Shown piece by piece: positions 1 to 10,440 of a stretch of 64,000 nt of DNA. The stretch covers positions 111,902,067 to 111,966,066 of the forward strand of contig OY998177.1 in NCBI GenBank assembly GCA_963921935.1, in the 5' to 3' direction. A program made the translations under genes and the position numbers. Origin of the DNA: Galeruca laticollis. Lineage: Eukaryota > Arthropoda > Insecta > Coleoptera > Chrysomelidae. Within the stretch, counting starts at the first letter, position 1; every line of letters starts with the position of its first letter. The notes under the pieces are model-generated. The model saw only the letters and a program-made list of their open reading frames with translations. It was not told where the DNA came from and ran no database searches.

Positions 1-115
1 ATTGATTTACCCACCCCTTTCTCCACTGTAACTAGCTGGTCATCAAACTGGTTATATTTAGGATTATAATCAACAAACATTTATTTGTCACCTATTGATC
101 ATGTAGGTAACAAAA
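1..115 (+). repeat. 3' end of a 5' LTR (Ty3/gypsy element)
   Basis: This stretch directly precedes a primer-binding-site-like sequence and lies upstream of a gag frame in the same orientation, so I read it as the U5 end of a 5' LTR whose start is outside the window. No second LTR copy is present here to confirm the boundary. The assignment rests on position alone. Confidence 0.45.
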
Positions 116-117
116 TT

Positions 118-135
118 TGGCGCCCTTATCGTGTG
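118..135 (+). promoter_or_regulatory. Primer-binding site-like sequence
   Basis: TGGCGCCC at 118-125 is complementary to the 3' end of tRNAs ending GGGCGCCA, such as tRNA-Lys, the primer used by several insect Ty3/gypsy elements and by lentiviruses. Only about 8 bases match; the bases after it do not continue the tRNA-Lys complement. Its position between the presumed LTR end and gag supports the call. Confidence 0.45.
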
Positions 136-913
136 TAATTCTACTTTTGTAAGCTATTTTACAATTTTAGGTTGCTTTGATACGCATTTATACCCAGTAA
201 CTGTAGTATTTTGGTACAGATAGTATATTTTAAGGTCAACTTTTGTATCCTCGTCTTGACCTTTCCAACAGCTTGGGAGGAAGGTACAACATAAAACCTC
301 AAAACAGGACAAATCAAAACACGTCACACAACGTAACAACACAAGAAAAACATATATTTCATTTTATTAGTTAGTTTTTCTGGTAATTTAAAATCTCTTG
401 CAAGTAATTTTCGGAAATACAATTACATAACGACTGTCAATTTATTCTTCTTTTCTTCAACTTCAGTTAATATAGTTTGGAACTGGACTTTTACATTTTA
501 GTTAATATGATAAAATAAAACATTTCTATCAGTATTATTCTAATAGTATGGGCGGTATACAATAAAAGAAGGATAACCATTTAAGAGAATTTCAAGTTTA
601 ATCTGAGTAAATTAAATAAGGTTTATATAAGTTTTTCCTATTACTATATTAGTAAAAGGTAGTTAAGGTAAAAATTTTAATTGTGTGCAACTATCCTAGA
701 TTAATTTATAGATTTTGGGTTTGTAGTTTTCTCTTAAAAATTTTTTTTTGTGGAATTTATTTTGCAGGCTTCTTTATTGAAAACGTGTGGGTTTTTTCCT
801 TATTGGAAGGAGTGGGGATACTTGTAGTAATTCAAACATTTAGGTAAAGTTATTTTTTTTTGTAAAACAAAAATTTATTCATACATTTAACTTAAACAGA
901 TTTATAATTCAAT
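136..913 (+). other. Untranslated leader of the gypsy-like element
   Basis: AT-rich DNA between the primer-binding site and the gag start. I see no recognisable gene. It is best explained as the retrotransposon leader, possibly including later decay. Confidence 0.3.
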
Positions 914-2545
914 ATGGAGATTAATAGGCTCCTTAAAGATGAATTAATCTACGAGTTATATATTCGCAAACTACCTACAGTAAATACGGTGGCGGAACTC
1001 AGATATAAATTAAGAGAAGCTCTGAAGCTGGAAAAAGAGAAGGGAGAATCGCTGATTGAGATGGACGTGTCTCTAGATTGTGTCAGCGAAATGGATATAT
1101 GCGAGAAGAAAATACGGGAATTAGACGAAGCTTTGGAAGGTTTTGATAACGAAAATGCTGAAAATGATTTCAAAAGAATTTCTACTAGGCTTCAACATGT
1201 CTCTGCTCGGTTACCACGATTTAAAAGAGATGGAGAACTAGGAGAACATAAACGAACAGAGTTAATGCAACATTGTTATCGGTTGAAACAAAAACTGTCA
1301 ATAATTTACGAACAATCCCCTAACGAATCTGAAACTCACCTGTCGCCGAACCAAGACGTTTCATTACCTTCTGCATCAGGAAATACAACATCGGAGAATG
1401 CCACATCAGTAAACATTACAGATAGGGTTCAACAGTTATCCTTATTGGATGAACCAATATGCTCTCGTCAGCCTCCAGGGAGTCGAAACTTAAATATAGT
1501 TGGTGACTTCGTAGATATGCCTGAGGAACATGTCACTGCTGCAGCTACCCATCAGTCTTACCCAATGTTCCATCATGCGCAATGTAACAATTATATGACT
1601 GATCCTAGACACCGTGTGAATTCTTTTCCCACAGTTATCGAACATCAGCCTAATCCAACCAATGTTTCTTCTAGAAGAGCTACGTTGAATAGTACTAATG
1701 TACTTTGGGATAGACCTGCATTCATGATAGGTCATATGAATGAATACTCTCCTTATCACCTACAGCACAGTTTTAATAGTTGGAGCCATGATTCCCGAAT
1801 GTCAGATATTGCTAGATGGAATGTGAAGTTCAATGGCCGCACGAGCGTCAATGGATTTTTAAAGAGAATCGAAGAGCTCCGTAGGTCTAGAGGTGTTTCT
1901 ACACAACAATTGCTGCGTTGTGTTCCTGAACTTCTGACCCAAGATGTTTTGCTTTGGTACCGGACCAGAAGATTTTCCTCCTGGCAAGATTTTGTCTCTC
2001 AATTGCGTGAAGCATACTTGCCGTACGATTATGAAGTGAGCCTAATGGATGAGATTCGAAGAAGGACTCAAGGTGGCCAAGAAAAAGTTATTACGTTTAT
2101 TACGATCATGGAAAACCTTTTTCGCAAACTAAATCAACCACCTAGTGAAAAGGATCTGGTAGCTCTAATACAGCGAAACCTCCTACCGAACATCCAGTCT
2201 CAACTTGCCCTACATAAAGTTTCAACGATTGATCAGCTTATTCGATTAGGTCGGGCTGTAGAAGAGACTGAGGCGAGGATACAAATATTCCTTCCCCCAC
2301 CTTCTTCAAATCGATCTCTCCTCGAGCCGGAATTGGCATACCGAAAACCTTCAGGTCAGCCTTATGTCGCCGATATCAGAAACACTTCTAATTGTCTAGA
2401 ACGAGAATCTGGAACAATGGCCGCGTCTTCGGCATTAACTCCTGCACCAGCTGAACCTCAATCTAACGCTTCACTTGCATCATCTTGTTGGAACTGTGGC
2501 ATGACTGGTCACCGTTTTAAGAAGTGCGATCAGCCTCGCAAATGA
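914..2545 (+). CDS. Gag polyprotein of a Ty3/gypsy retrotransposon
   Basis: A 543-codon frame starting at the first ATG after the leader. It should make the capsid-nucleocapsid precursor that packages element RNA in the cytoplasm. The N-terminal ~130 residues are charged and helical. Residues ~295-460 match the retrotransposon gag capsid style (WNVKFNG, LLWYRTRRFSSWQDF, then a YLPYDYE turn). The C-terminus holds one zinc knuckle, CWNCGMTGHRFKKC, with perfect CX2CX4HX4C spacing at ~525-538. The frame ends at TGA 2543-2545, but the next codons in frame give a second knuckle-like CYKCGENNCSIYNC before a TAG at 2627. The TGA is therefore either a nonsense mutation or a read-through stop. The length is normal for the family. 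Gag itself looks undamaged up to this point, although pol is truncated. Confidence 0.85.
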   Translation: MEINRLLKDELIYELYIRKLPTVNTVAELRYKLREALKLEKEKGESLIEMDVSLDCVSEMDICEKKIRELDEALEGFDNENAENDFKRISTRLQHVSARLPRFKRDGELGEHKRTELMQHCYRLKQKLSIIYEQSPNESETHLSPNQDVSLPSASGNTTSENATSVNITDRVQQLSLLDEPICSRQPPGSRNLNIVGDFVDMPEEHVTAAATHQSYPMFHHAQCNNYMTDPRHRVNSFPTVIEHQPNPTNVSSRRATLNSTNVLWDRPAFMIGHMNEYSPYHLQHSFNSWSHDSRMSDIARWNVKFNGRTSVNGFLKRIEELRRSRGVSTQQLLRCVPELLTQDVLLWYRTRRFSSWQDFVSQLREAYLPYDYEVSLMDEIRRRTQGGQEKVITFITIMENLFRKLNQPPSEKDLVALIQRNLLPNIQSQLALHKVSTIDQLIRLGRAVEETEARIQIFLPPPSSNRSLLEPELAYRKPSGQPYVADIRNTSNCLERESGTMAASSALTPAPAEPQSNASLASSCWNCGMTGHRFKKCDQPRK

Positions 2546-2629
2546 TTTTGTTATAAATGTGGAGAGAACAACTGTTCGATTTATAATTGCCCTAACTGTC
2601 GAAAAAACTGGAACCGAAGTCAACAGTAG
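2546..2629 (+). pseudogene. Second gag zinc knuckle beyond an in-frame TGA
   Basis: Reading on in the gag frame after TGA gives 27 codons with a CX2CX4CX4C arrangement (CYKCGENNCSIYNC) and a further CPNC, then TAG at 2627-2629. In a standard knuckle the third ligand is His; here it is Cys. Related insect gag proteins often carry two consecutive knuckles, so this is probably the original C-terminus of gag cut off by a point mutation. Confidence 0.55.
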
Positions 2630-2633
2630 GCCA

Positions 2634-2762
2634 CCTGTCTGACGCATCGTTTTCCATGGCCGATTCACAACGTCAAGTTTTACTAGATTATGTCCTTGCT
2701 CATGCGAAAGGAGATACGCGACCCTATCTTCAGGTGAAAATATATGGTTGTTCTGTTATGTA
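2634..2762 (+). pseudogene. N-terminus of pol (protease start), truncated
   Basis: An open stretch in the -1 frame relative to gag, with an ATG at 2656, reads DSQRQVLLDYVLAHAKGDTR and then RPYLQVKIYG, which resembles the run-in to a gypsy aspartic protease just before its D-S/T-G motif. The sequence stops matching at about 2762, where a minus-strand LINE begins, so the catalytic motif, RT, RNase H and integrase are absent. The -1 offset fits the usual gag-pol frameshift layout. Confidence 0.45.
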
Positions 2763-3900
2763 CTCCTCTATTTCTGCGATATTTTTTGACTGGCAGGTGA
2801 TAGCTACAGCGTCGGCATAAATAGAGCTCCGTGTTGTTAGGCCGGTTGGTTGGTCGTTGGTATATACATAAAAGAGCATGGGCGCTAGGACGCCACCTTG
2901 GGGAAGGTCATTCTTCTGGTTCCTCCAGCGGCATCTTATTTCTTGGAACTCTACATAGAATCTTCTGTTAGATTACATTGTTTTCATAACTTTCGTCAAC
3001 TGGTAATCTCCTGTAATTTTGTAAAGTTTTTCCAGTAATATTTTATGATTTATAGTGGAATATGCCGCCGTTAAATCTATAAAGACGGCCCCCGTTCTTA
3101 CCTTTCTTCCAAAACCGTCCTCAATGTGTTGGGTGAGATAGCTTTTAACCACAATTTTAGTATTGTATTGTTGGTCCAACAAAAGTTATACATTTGAAGA
3201 AACAAGTTCAGGGCTAATGGGCCTAAGTTTATCAGGAACTCGTTCAGCATGTCATCTGGGCCTGCGGCCTTCCTGGTCTTCAGAGACTTGATTGCATTTT
3301 TCAGTTCTGTAATGGTAAAGTAAGCTATATTACATTGTCGAGGCTTTTGTGCCGTCCTGAAAGTGGGGGTCACTTTCGCACATTTTGATCAGGGTTACTA
3401 TATAGAAGTAGCAGATGTGCCATTTCGTTGACGGTGACGTTTACTTGGTCTTTGGAAGATGTTGGATCGCCTGATAGCTTTTTGATGAGATTCCAGGCTT
3501 TTCTGCTGCTGTGTCTCATATTCAGGCTTTTTATCGAGTCTTTCCATGCCTTTTTGTCTCTTCCTACTCATGGAGTCGATCAGCTGGTCTTCTAACTGGA
3601 TGGTTTCCGAGAGAAGGGATTCCGACTGTAGTGTTCTAAATATTCCTCGTATGTGCCTTTACTTTCGTTGGGTATATAGTAAGTTCTACAGCCACGGGGA
3701 ATGCAACGCGTAGCTGTCTTCTTGATTGCAGAGATACAAATATTATGCTTCCATATTGGTCATGGAGACGTTCCTACACTAGTGCCATTCCTGGTATGTT
3801 TGGGGGGCGTTGAGTTGACCCTCTGTGTGTCTCCTGGGGGCATAGAACGTCACATGAATTGTCTTTACATAAGTTGGAAATTAAGTCTTGCTTAGTATTT
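2763..3900 (-). mobile_element. Non-LTR retrotransposon remnant (endonuclease and RT pieces)
   Basis: Minus-strand LINE debris with two recognisable parts in the right order. At 3660-3895 a conceptual frame with one stop gives an AP-endonuclease N-terminus (CPQETHRGS, then NIPGMALV and HDQYGSIIFV). At 2973-3390 two overlapping frames give the start of reverse transcriptase (LKTRKAAGPDDMLNEFL, then VFIDLTAAYSTINHKILLEKL), with a stop or frame change between them. A charged linker lies at 3400-3650. Most of the endonuclease and the RT catalytic core are missing. It abuts and truncates the upstream gypsy pol, so it or a rearrangement came later. Confidence 0.65.
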
Positions 3901-4458
3901 GAAATGTCTGAGAAGGGCCCTTTTTTTATATTTTCGATATGATCACTAATCAGTGTAGCTCAGTTTGGGGAAAGATCAGCCGGTACTCATGCACCGATGC
4001 GCAGGGAACACCCGAATGGACTAATCGTGCATCCTTCGAGGAGGCTCTTTCCGTGTTCCCCTATTTGAAAATGAAAATGTCTATCCCATGTACAGTTGAT
4101 GTAATGCAAATATAACCCCCGAAATTCACTGTTTCATGATGCTAAACATTGTGTGTGTAGTGAACAAGGATTCTAATTAAATTCAAACATCCTTCTCATT
4201 TTATGTCAAAAAACCTGAAGAATTACAAGGAAAGTAGGCAATAGATCTGTAATCAGAATGGAGATAATAATTCCCTGGAATGGTTGAGGAATCACAAGAG
4301 AAAAAATTATGATTGAAGTCTCTAATAAATGCTCAAACGAATTCAAAAGGAGCTGGATTGAACAATTTGAGCCGCTGACCGCAAAGTACTATGGAATAAG
4401 ACGTGCAGTTCAATTTTAAATTCACATGTTTTGGAACAACATGAATATTTGTTGAAAA
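3901..4458. other. No gene recognised
   Basis: About 560 bp with no convincing frame. The part at 3950-4080 is less AT-rich than its surroundings and may be a repeat fragment, but I cannot classify it. Confidence 0.3.
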
Positions 4459-5490
4459 TGAAATTAGTTGTCTCAAACCTTACTTCGTGGAATCTACTCA
4501 TATTAGTGTTTTAAATGAAACTCAATGTTTCCAACTAATTCCACAATATAATGTAAAATGTTGAAAATTGTTAAAAATTGACAATTGTTTCGATAACTGA
4601 ATATCAACGTCAGAATAACAGAAGTTATATTTCATTTGATGCCTACCTGATGCTCAGTAGTTATTTTTGGCTAGACCAAGAATTGACTCAACTTGTGATT
4701 GATTCATTATATGTTAATAGAGAGAAGAAGAAGATGTGATATTACAAATATTGAAGCTTAGATAATATTAGCCCTATGATGATATCCTGGATATCATTTT
4801 TCCAATTGAGATCAGTATAACTCTGCAATGAGATAGAAAACCAGGAAAACTATATCTGCTGATCTTTACAATTATCACTTAAGAAGACAGTTTAATAGTG
4901 GAGAACTCCCTAGATTTATCGGTTCGTTGAGATAAATCTCATAACGCAAAACATCTACTTGACACCAATCATTCATTGACACCTAACACAAAACTAGAAG
5001 TACTACATATTTGTGATAAGGAACAAGAGCTGGTTTTCCTCGAAAAGTTGGAAATTAGAAGACACTTAAGAAACCCACAATGTGATGTCGTCAATGAACA
5101 GATGAATCTAGAAAGTTCTCCACTATTAAACTGTCTACTTAAGTGATGAGAAGATCAGAAAATATAGTTTTCCTGGTTTTCTATATCAGTGCACAGTTAT
5201 ACTGATCTTAATGGGAAAAATGATATCCAGGATATCACCATGGGGCTAATTATATCTTAGCTTCAATATTTGTAATATCACATCTTCTTCTTTTTTCTAT
5301 TAACATATATTAAGTCAATCACAAGGTCTAGCCAGAAATAACTACTAAACATCAGGTAGGCAACAAACATAATGTAACTTCTGTCATTCTGACGATGATA
5401 ATAAGTTATCGAAACAATTGTCAATTTTTTAGAATTTTCAACATTTTTCATTATATGGTGGAATTAGTTAGAAACATTGAGTTTGATATT
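4459..5490 (+). mobile_element. Penelope-like element, fold-back copy 1
   Basis: A left arm (4459-4920) and a right arm (about 5100-5490) are reverse complements of each other over roughly 390 bases, with scattered mismatches. The ~180 bp between them encodes the C-terminal end of a Penelope-type protein on the plus strand (HLLDTNHSLTPNT-like, LVFLEKLEIRRHLRNPQCDV). So this is a severely 5'-truncated copy whose arms are inverted. The same arms recur at 6699, 8067, 10441, 11096, 11694 and 12490. Penelope-like elements are known for such LTR-like direct or inverted terminal arms. Confidence 0.7.
5379..5434 (+). ncRNA. Hammerhead ribozyme motif in Penelope arm (core intact)
   Basis: The order of parts fits a type I hammerhead: TTCT of stem I, ATT, core CTGACGA at 5389-5395, one extra T, stem II GATAA/TTATC with loop TAAG, GAA, a two-pair stem III (AC-AATT-GT), cleavage-site C at 5422, then AAT and AGAA closing stem I. 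Hammerheads with very short stem III are established in Penelope-like elements. An extra base between A9 and stem II occurs in some natural hammerheads. Every core base can be read directly; activity is inferred. Confidence 0.6.
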
Positions 5491-6698
5491 CGTTGAGGAG
5501 ACTTTCCAATAATTTTTTCGTGAGTATGGGGACGAGGTTAAGCGACAAAAGTACGGTATTTGTTTGGTGACCTCAAATTATGATTTATTGTTTTTCCTGA
5601 GCTAGACAGATAAATTGATAAAATACGAAAAATGCATCAATTATTTTTTGATTTAATTTGATAAATTCTGACTCCACTTTTCTCTGTATTTTTAATTTTA
5701 TCAATTATGGTTTTAGCAAAAGCAGATTACGCCAGAAAACAACTGAATGTAATTATAAATGAATGCACATAATAGCATATAGTAATAGTTATTGACGTCG
5801 AGCCCAAATAACTATTTCTATTATATTCAGTTTGTAGTTGAAATTTGAGTTTCAAATTGGTTCATATTGGCAGTGGCTTCAACATTTACATTTTTTAGTG
5901 CTGGCATATCATTCATTCAATCAATCAATCAATCTTCACTAACTGCTTTTATATATGTCTCAGTTATTCGTATCTATAGTAGTCTTAGTGTGAATTCGTA
6001 AAATTGGAGATGTAGAGCACATCCCACTGTAAATTGTCAGTGTGTGAAATCACAGATATCTACTCAATGTGGCGCCAATTTTTTTTATACTCAGAATATA
6101 CTCATTAGTCTCTAGATTCTATTTATTCTAACCTCTGAGTACTCCCTTGATATTGTTTTCTCATATTCTACTGTATATTGTGTGTATACAAATTCATAAA
6201 GTTACACAGGATATTCATATATCAAAACAACTTATTGTACAATCCACATTTGAATGTTCTGCACATTTTTGTATATTTTTCCTTGTTTGACAACAAATGC
6301 GATATAGGTGCATTTTCAAACTTGAATGCGTATATCTTTATACAATCGTCACATATGTTTTTCCTTATTATATAAATGAAGAGTTTTCCAACACATTTGT
6401 CAACATAATAAATAAATTGACAGCTTTCTACTTTGAGAGAAAACATTTCCTGCATAACGATGTGCTTTCTGTGTTACAAGGAATTCCATATTTCTCACAA
6501 TTCACTCACTATATAAAATTGATAGAAGTGTATCATTTTTATGGAAATATCTGAGAGAATATAAGAAGTTTTGTTTTGGTGAATAGCTTCCATTTGCTTC
6601 TCACTATTTTCCTTATATTTTCGAATTTCCTATTTTGTATACAGAAAAAAACAAATCATAAAATTAGATAAAATTACACAAACAGTTACTGTTCTTGA
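5491..6698. other. No gene recognised
   Basis: Very AT-rich spacer of ~1.2 kb between Penelope copies. It contains a short (AATC)n run near 5915-5935 and only short chance frames on both strands, including the one around 6178-6554. I see no domain. Confidence 0.3.
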
Positions 6699-6756
6699 AT
6701 GAAACTAACTGATCCTAGTTAATTCCACAATATATTGATAAAATGTTAAAAATTAT

Positions 6757-6808
6757 AAGAAATTTTACAATTGTTTCGATATTAAATATCGTCGTCAGAA
6801 TGACAGAA
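6757..6808 (-). ncRNA. Hammerhead-like motif, diverged
   Basis: On the minus strand CTGACGA (6792-6798), a palindromic stem II (GATAT/ATATC), GAAAC (6773-6777) and GTA as the cleavage triplet are present. The cleavage triplet GUA is permitted in hammerheads. The distal stem I pairing seen in the better copies is lost, so I would expect it to be weak or inactive. Confidence 0.4.
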
Positions 6809-6845
6809 GTAATATTTCATTTTATGCCTACCTGATGTTTAATAA

Positions 6846-8066
6846 TGATTTTTTATAATTCGCGTATAAAAGAGACTTAATTATAACATTGTTTACAGTG
6901 TCACAATGAAGCTCTTTGAACACTGTTATAGTAATTTTTAGTGTATAGTTGGTTATTATATTTAGTTATATTTTTATTTGACATTTGACTTTAACCTTGA
7001 CACAAATTATAAATAAAATGGTATAGCGTTGTTCTAGCTAGCAAATTATTATATTAAAGGTAAATTAGACTGATTTATATATTAAAAATATCAATGAATA
7101 AAGTACGCTAACGTTTATTTATCAATGATTTGTCAATTGTTTATTTTTAAATTGTATAGGATCAATATATAGGTATACAAAACGTTCGATTTTTGGGATA
7201 AATTACCAGATATCTATGTGAAGATGTATTACAGAAATAATTATGTTCATGACATAATATAAATAGATCGCAATAGCATATACGAAGAAGCTCTTTTTTA
7301 AACAAATAATCATCTTCTGTTTGCTTAAATGAAAGTTTGTTTACAATTTACACAATTATTCGTTCATAATATATCAGAAGTCAGAAGTGCTGAATAAAAC
7401 CATCTGTGATCTGACCAATTAGGAATCTACAGAATTGCCAACTTAAACTCAAACCACTCCTCTTAGTTTAAAAACAGGGATTATATGAAATTCTATTTTA
7501 TTTAAATAAATGCGAATTATAAAAAATATTGTGTAAAACTTGTGCCACAATGACTTTCTGTAGTACTCGTGATACTTCACTCGTACTACAAAACGAGTCA
7601 TTGTGACACTTGTTTTACAAATAACTATTTTCTATACCCTGTTTTAAAACTAGGTGAATTAAAATTGGAAATTCTGTAGATTCTTGATTGGTCAAATCAC
7701 AGCGGGTTTCACACAGCGATTTTGACATATATTATGATTGAAAATTGTATAAATTGAACAAATAGTGTTCATTCTGTTCTATCTTGCGTTCCTGTTGTTT
7801 TAGTAAAATATAAAAATAGTACTTGTCAGGACTAATTAGCAAATGGACTCAGATAATATTCGAAGTACTAACAGACATCATTCGTCCCCCAAATTAAGGA
7901 GCTCTGTAATCTACAGAGAAGCAAATCATTGTGAATTTGTATGAACAAATCTCATATGATAAACCAGAGACAAGATGAATGCCATTGTATTTAAAATTAT
8001 AAAAACGTTGGGTAAGTTATCAAAAATAGCTCTTTTGTGTGAGGGTTTTAAACGAAACTTGTTAAA
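6846..8066. mobile_element. Insertion inside the Penelope arm
   Basis: The Penelope arm stops at 6845 and resumes at 8067 without loss of order, so about 1.2 kb was inserted. A 16-base inverted match (ATTTTTTATAATTCGC type) occurs near 6849-6866 and 7511-7526. No coding frame is visible. The insert contains the large palindrome at 7335-7764. Confidence 0.5.
7335..7764. repeat. 430-bp imperfect palindrome (fold-back MITE-like)
   Basis: Two arms of ~200 bp are reverse complements: for example CTGTGATCTGACCAAT at about 7400 pairs with the block ending in ATCACAG at about 7700, and the arm tips share TAATATAT. The centre is near 7570 around a GTAGTACTCG hairpin. No frame is present. The structure fits a non-autonomous fold-back element; I cannot name the family. 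Confidence 0.55.
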
Positions 8067-8269
8067 AGAAAAAAGAAGATATGATATTACAAATATTGAA
8101 GCTTAGATATTATTAGCCCTATCGGGATATCCTGGATATATTTTTCCCAATTAAGATCAGTACAACTGTACAATGATATAGAAAACCGGGAATACTATAT
8201 CCGTTGATCTCTACAATTATCACTTAAGGAAACAGTTTAAAAGTGGAGAACTCCCTAGATTTATCTGTT

Positions 8270-9970
8270 CATTGACGACATCATATTATGGGTTTCGTAA
8301 GTGTCTTCTAATTTCCAATTCGTCAATGAAATCCAATTCTTGTTTCTTATCACAAATCTGTAGTACTTCTAGTTCTGTGTTAGGTGTCAATGAATGATTA
8401 GTGTCAAGTCGATGTCTGGTGTAGTGGGATTTACCTGGTTATTTAATCTGTATGCTCGTAAGTCTTCACTGTATCGGATTTCAAAATTTCTAAGGGTTTG
8501 ACACAAACAGACAGCATTACATTCTGGACATTTAAGTTTAATGGTGATATTTTTGTTTTCACATTTAACAATTTTGTAATTATGTTACTTTCTGTTTTAA
8601 AAGAAATCGTTGTATTTGCTGCTAAAGATATTATCTTAGAAATATTTCCTGCATATGGAATGGATTCATAATTTTTCATTTCTTTAGTTTGTTCAGGAAA
8701 TATTAGTTCTAATGCCACTTTTTCCTCTTTTTTATTATTTAGCTTATTGATCATATGTAAAGGGTAACCGTTGTGTGTTGCTATTTGTTTAAATGTGTTA
8801 AACTCTCTATCAAAATTACATTTGTTCATAGGAACTGAAAATGCTCTATGTATCATTGAATTATATGCCGCTAGTTTATGTGACGTGGGATGATTGGAAC
8901 TATATGGAATAGTCACATCAGTGTGTGTTGGTTTTCGGTAAATCGAATAATCAAGTTCATTACTAAATCTTTGAATTTTTGAATCAAGAAAATTGATTGA
9001 ACTATTTTCTTCAACTTCTAATGTAAATTTAATTTTTGGGTGTAAATTATTAATGAGGTTGAAAATTATATCTAATTGTTGATCACTACCCATAAAACAA
9101 GCTAATATGTCATCTACATATCTATACCAGAATGAAATATTTATGAAATATTATTTTCAAAAATTTTTCTTTCTAAACTGTCCATAAAAATGTTTGCTAA
9201 AATGGGAGATATAGGGCTTCCCATTGGTAAACCTTCATTTTGAATTTATATCTTATTATCAAAAGTGGAATAATTCTGATTAATACATACATCAAATAAA
9301 TTAGGTATATTTTATATTATTCCTATTCTTTAGGAGGACTTTTAGTGAATATATTGGTAACAACAGATGAAATGGATGTTGGAAGTTGAATGCTCATAAT
9401 TTTTTGATTAGCTCTATTGAATCTCTAATTGAATATTCAGATGTATATCCGTAACTATAAAGTATATTGTTCAGTTTCTTTGCCAATATATTATTATGAG
9501 TATTAACATAAGAAACTACAGGTCTAATTGGTTTCGTTATTTTATATAATTTAACGGTTCCATATAATTGTGGAGAATAAGGATTCTTATTTATGATGGA
9601 CCTCTTTTCGTAATCACTGAGAAGATAATTTGAATTATTAACAATATCTCTATTATTATTAGAAATTTTTTTTATTGAGTCTGCTCTAAGAACTTTTACA
9701 TCGCTTTATTCTATAAAGTTATATATCTTTGAATTATAATCATTAGTTTTCAATATGACAGTGTCAGAGTTTGTAACTTTCAGGTTATTATGTATTGACA
9801 ATTTTTAGTTTCTCATGAAGAAAATTATTTGAATTAGATTTTAAAGCTATTTCTGACTCTGTAGCCATTATCTGTTCAATATTATTCAAAATGTTGGTGG
9901 TATGCTGTACTTTTAACCTTTATTCAAGAATTTCATTTCACTATTTTTCAAAGTAGTGTCTGAAAGATTT
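8270..9970 (-). pseudogene. Penelope-type RT and GIY-YIG endonuclease, decayed
   Basis: The longest open stretch, 8443-9093 (216 codons), is the RT thumb and linker: DYSIYRKPTHTDVTIPYSSN and HPTSHKLAAYNSMIHRA are hallmark Penelope motifs. Upstream in the same frame lies the RT active site FWYRYVDDILACF (YVDD at about 9109-9120), and further upstream after a frame change GLPMGSPISPILANIFMD. Downstream, 8270-8560, is the GIY-YIG region, frameshifted at the LNVQNVMLSVCV segment; it would read as a Cys-containing KCPEC-type core in the copy at 12.2 kb. The enzyme would nick target DNA and prime reverse transcription. Several frameshifts and stops make this copy dead. Confidence 0.75.
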
Positions 9971-10024
9971 TCAAAACGTGGTGCAAAGTGAGATGGTACG
10001 TAAGTACTTACAGTTTCATGATGT

Positions 10025-10318
10025 TCATAATATTGAATTTTTATGTTGTGTGTGTTCAAGTTTCTGTAGCTTCAGTTCTTCTTTCTTAAATTTCTCGTGC
10101 TTCATCGTGCTGACACTTTCTCTGATTTTGTCATCTAAACAGTCAAATTCTACTGGATGTAGTTGGAACGTCAGTTTAGAATGTACAACTTTTATGTAGT
10201 TGTCTAAGGAGTCCCTTATTTCAAACCAATTTTTACATTCTTCTTTAAGCCAAACTCCTTGAGCACATTTTATAGCTTTTTGTGCTTGAGGTGGTTTAGT
10301 ATGGCATTTTATATTCAC
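10025..10318 (-). pseudogene. N-terminal region of the Penelope ORF
   Basis: A 97-codon frame rich in Lys, Glu and helix-forming residues (FEIRDSLDNYIKVVHSKLTF) sits upstream of the RT on the same strand, about where the N-terminus of a Penelope protein should be. It has no recognisable domain and is separated from RT by stops. Assignment is by position. Confidence 0.45.
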
Positions 10319-10440
10319 ATAATTTGGTATTATCTTTTTTCTAAGGCATTATTGGTTAAACCAAATGTTTTTTGATGCTTTGTAACGTTTTTGTAGTAAC
10401 TTCTGGTACAGTCGGGTCAAATCTTCTCTCGAAGATTTTC

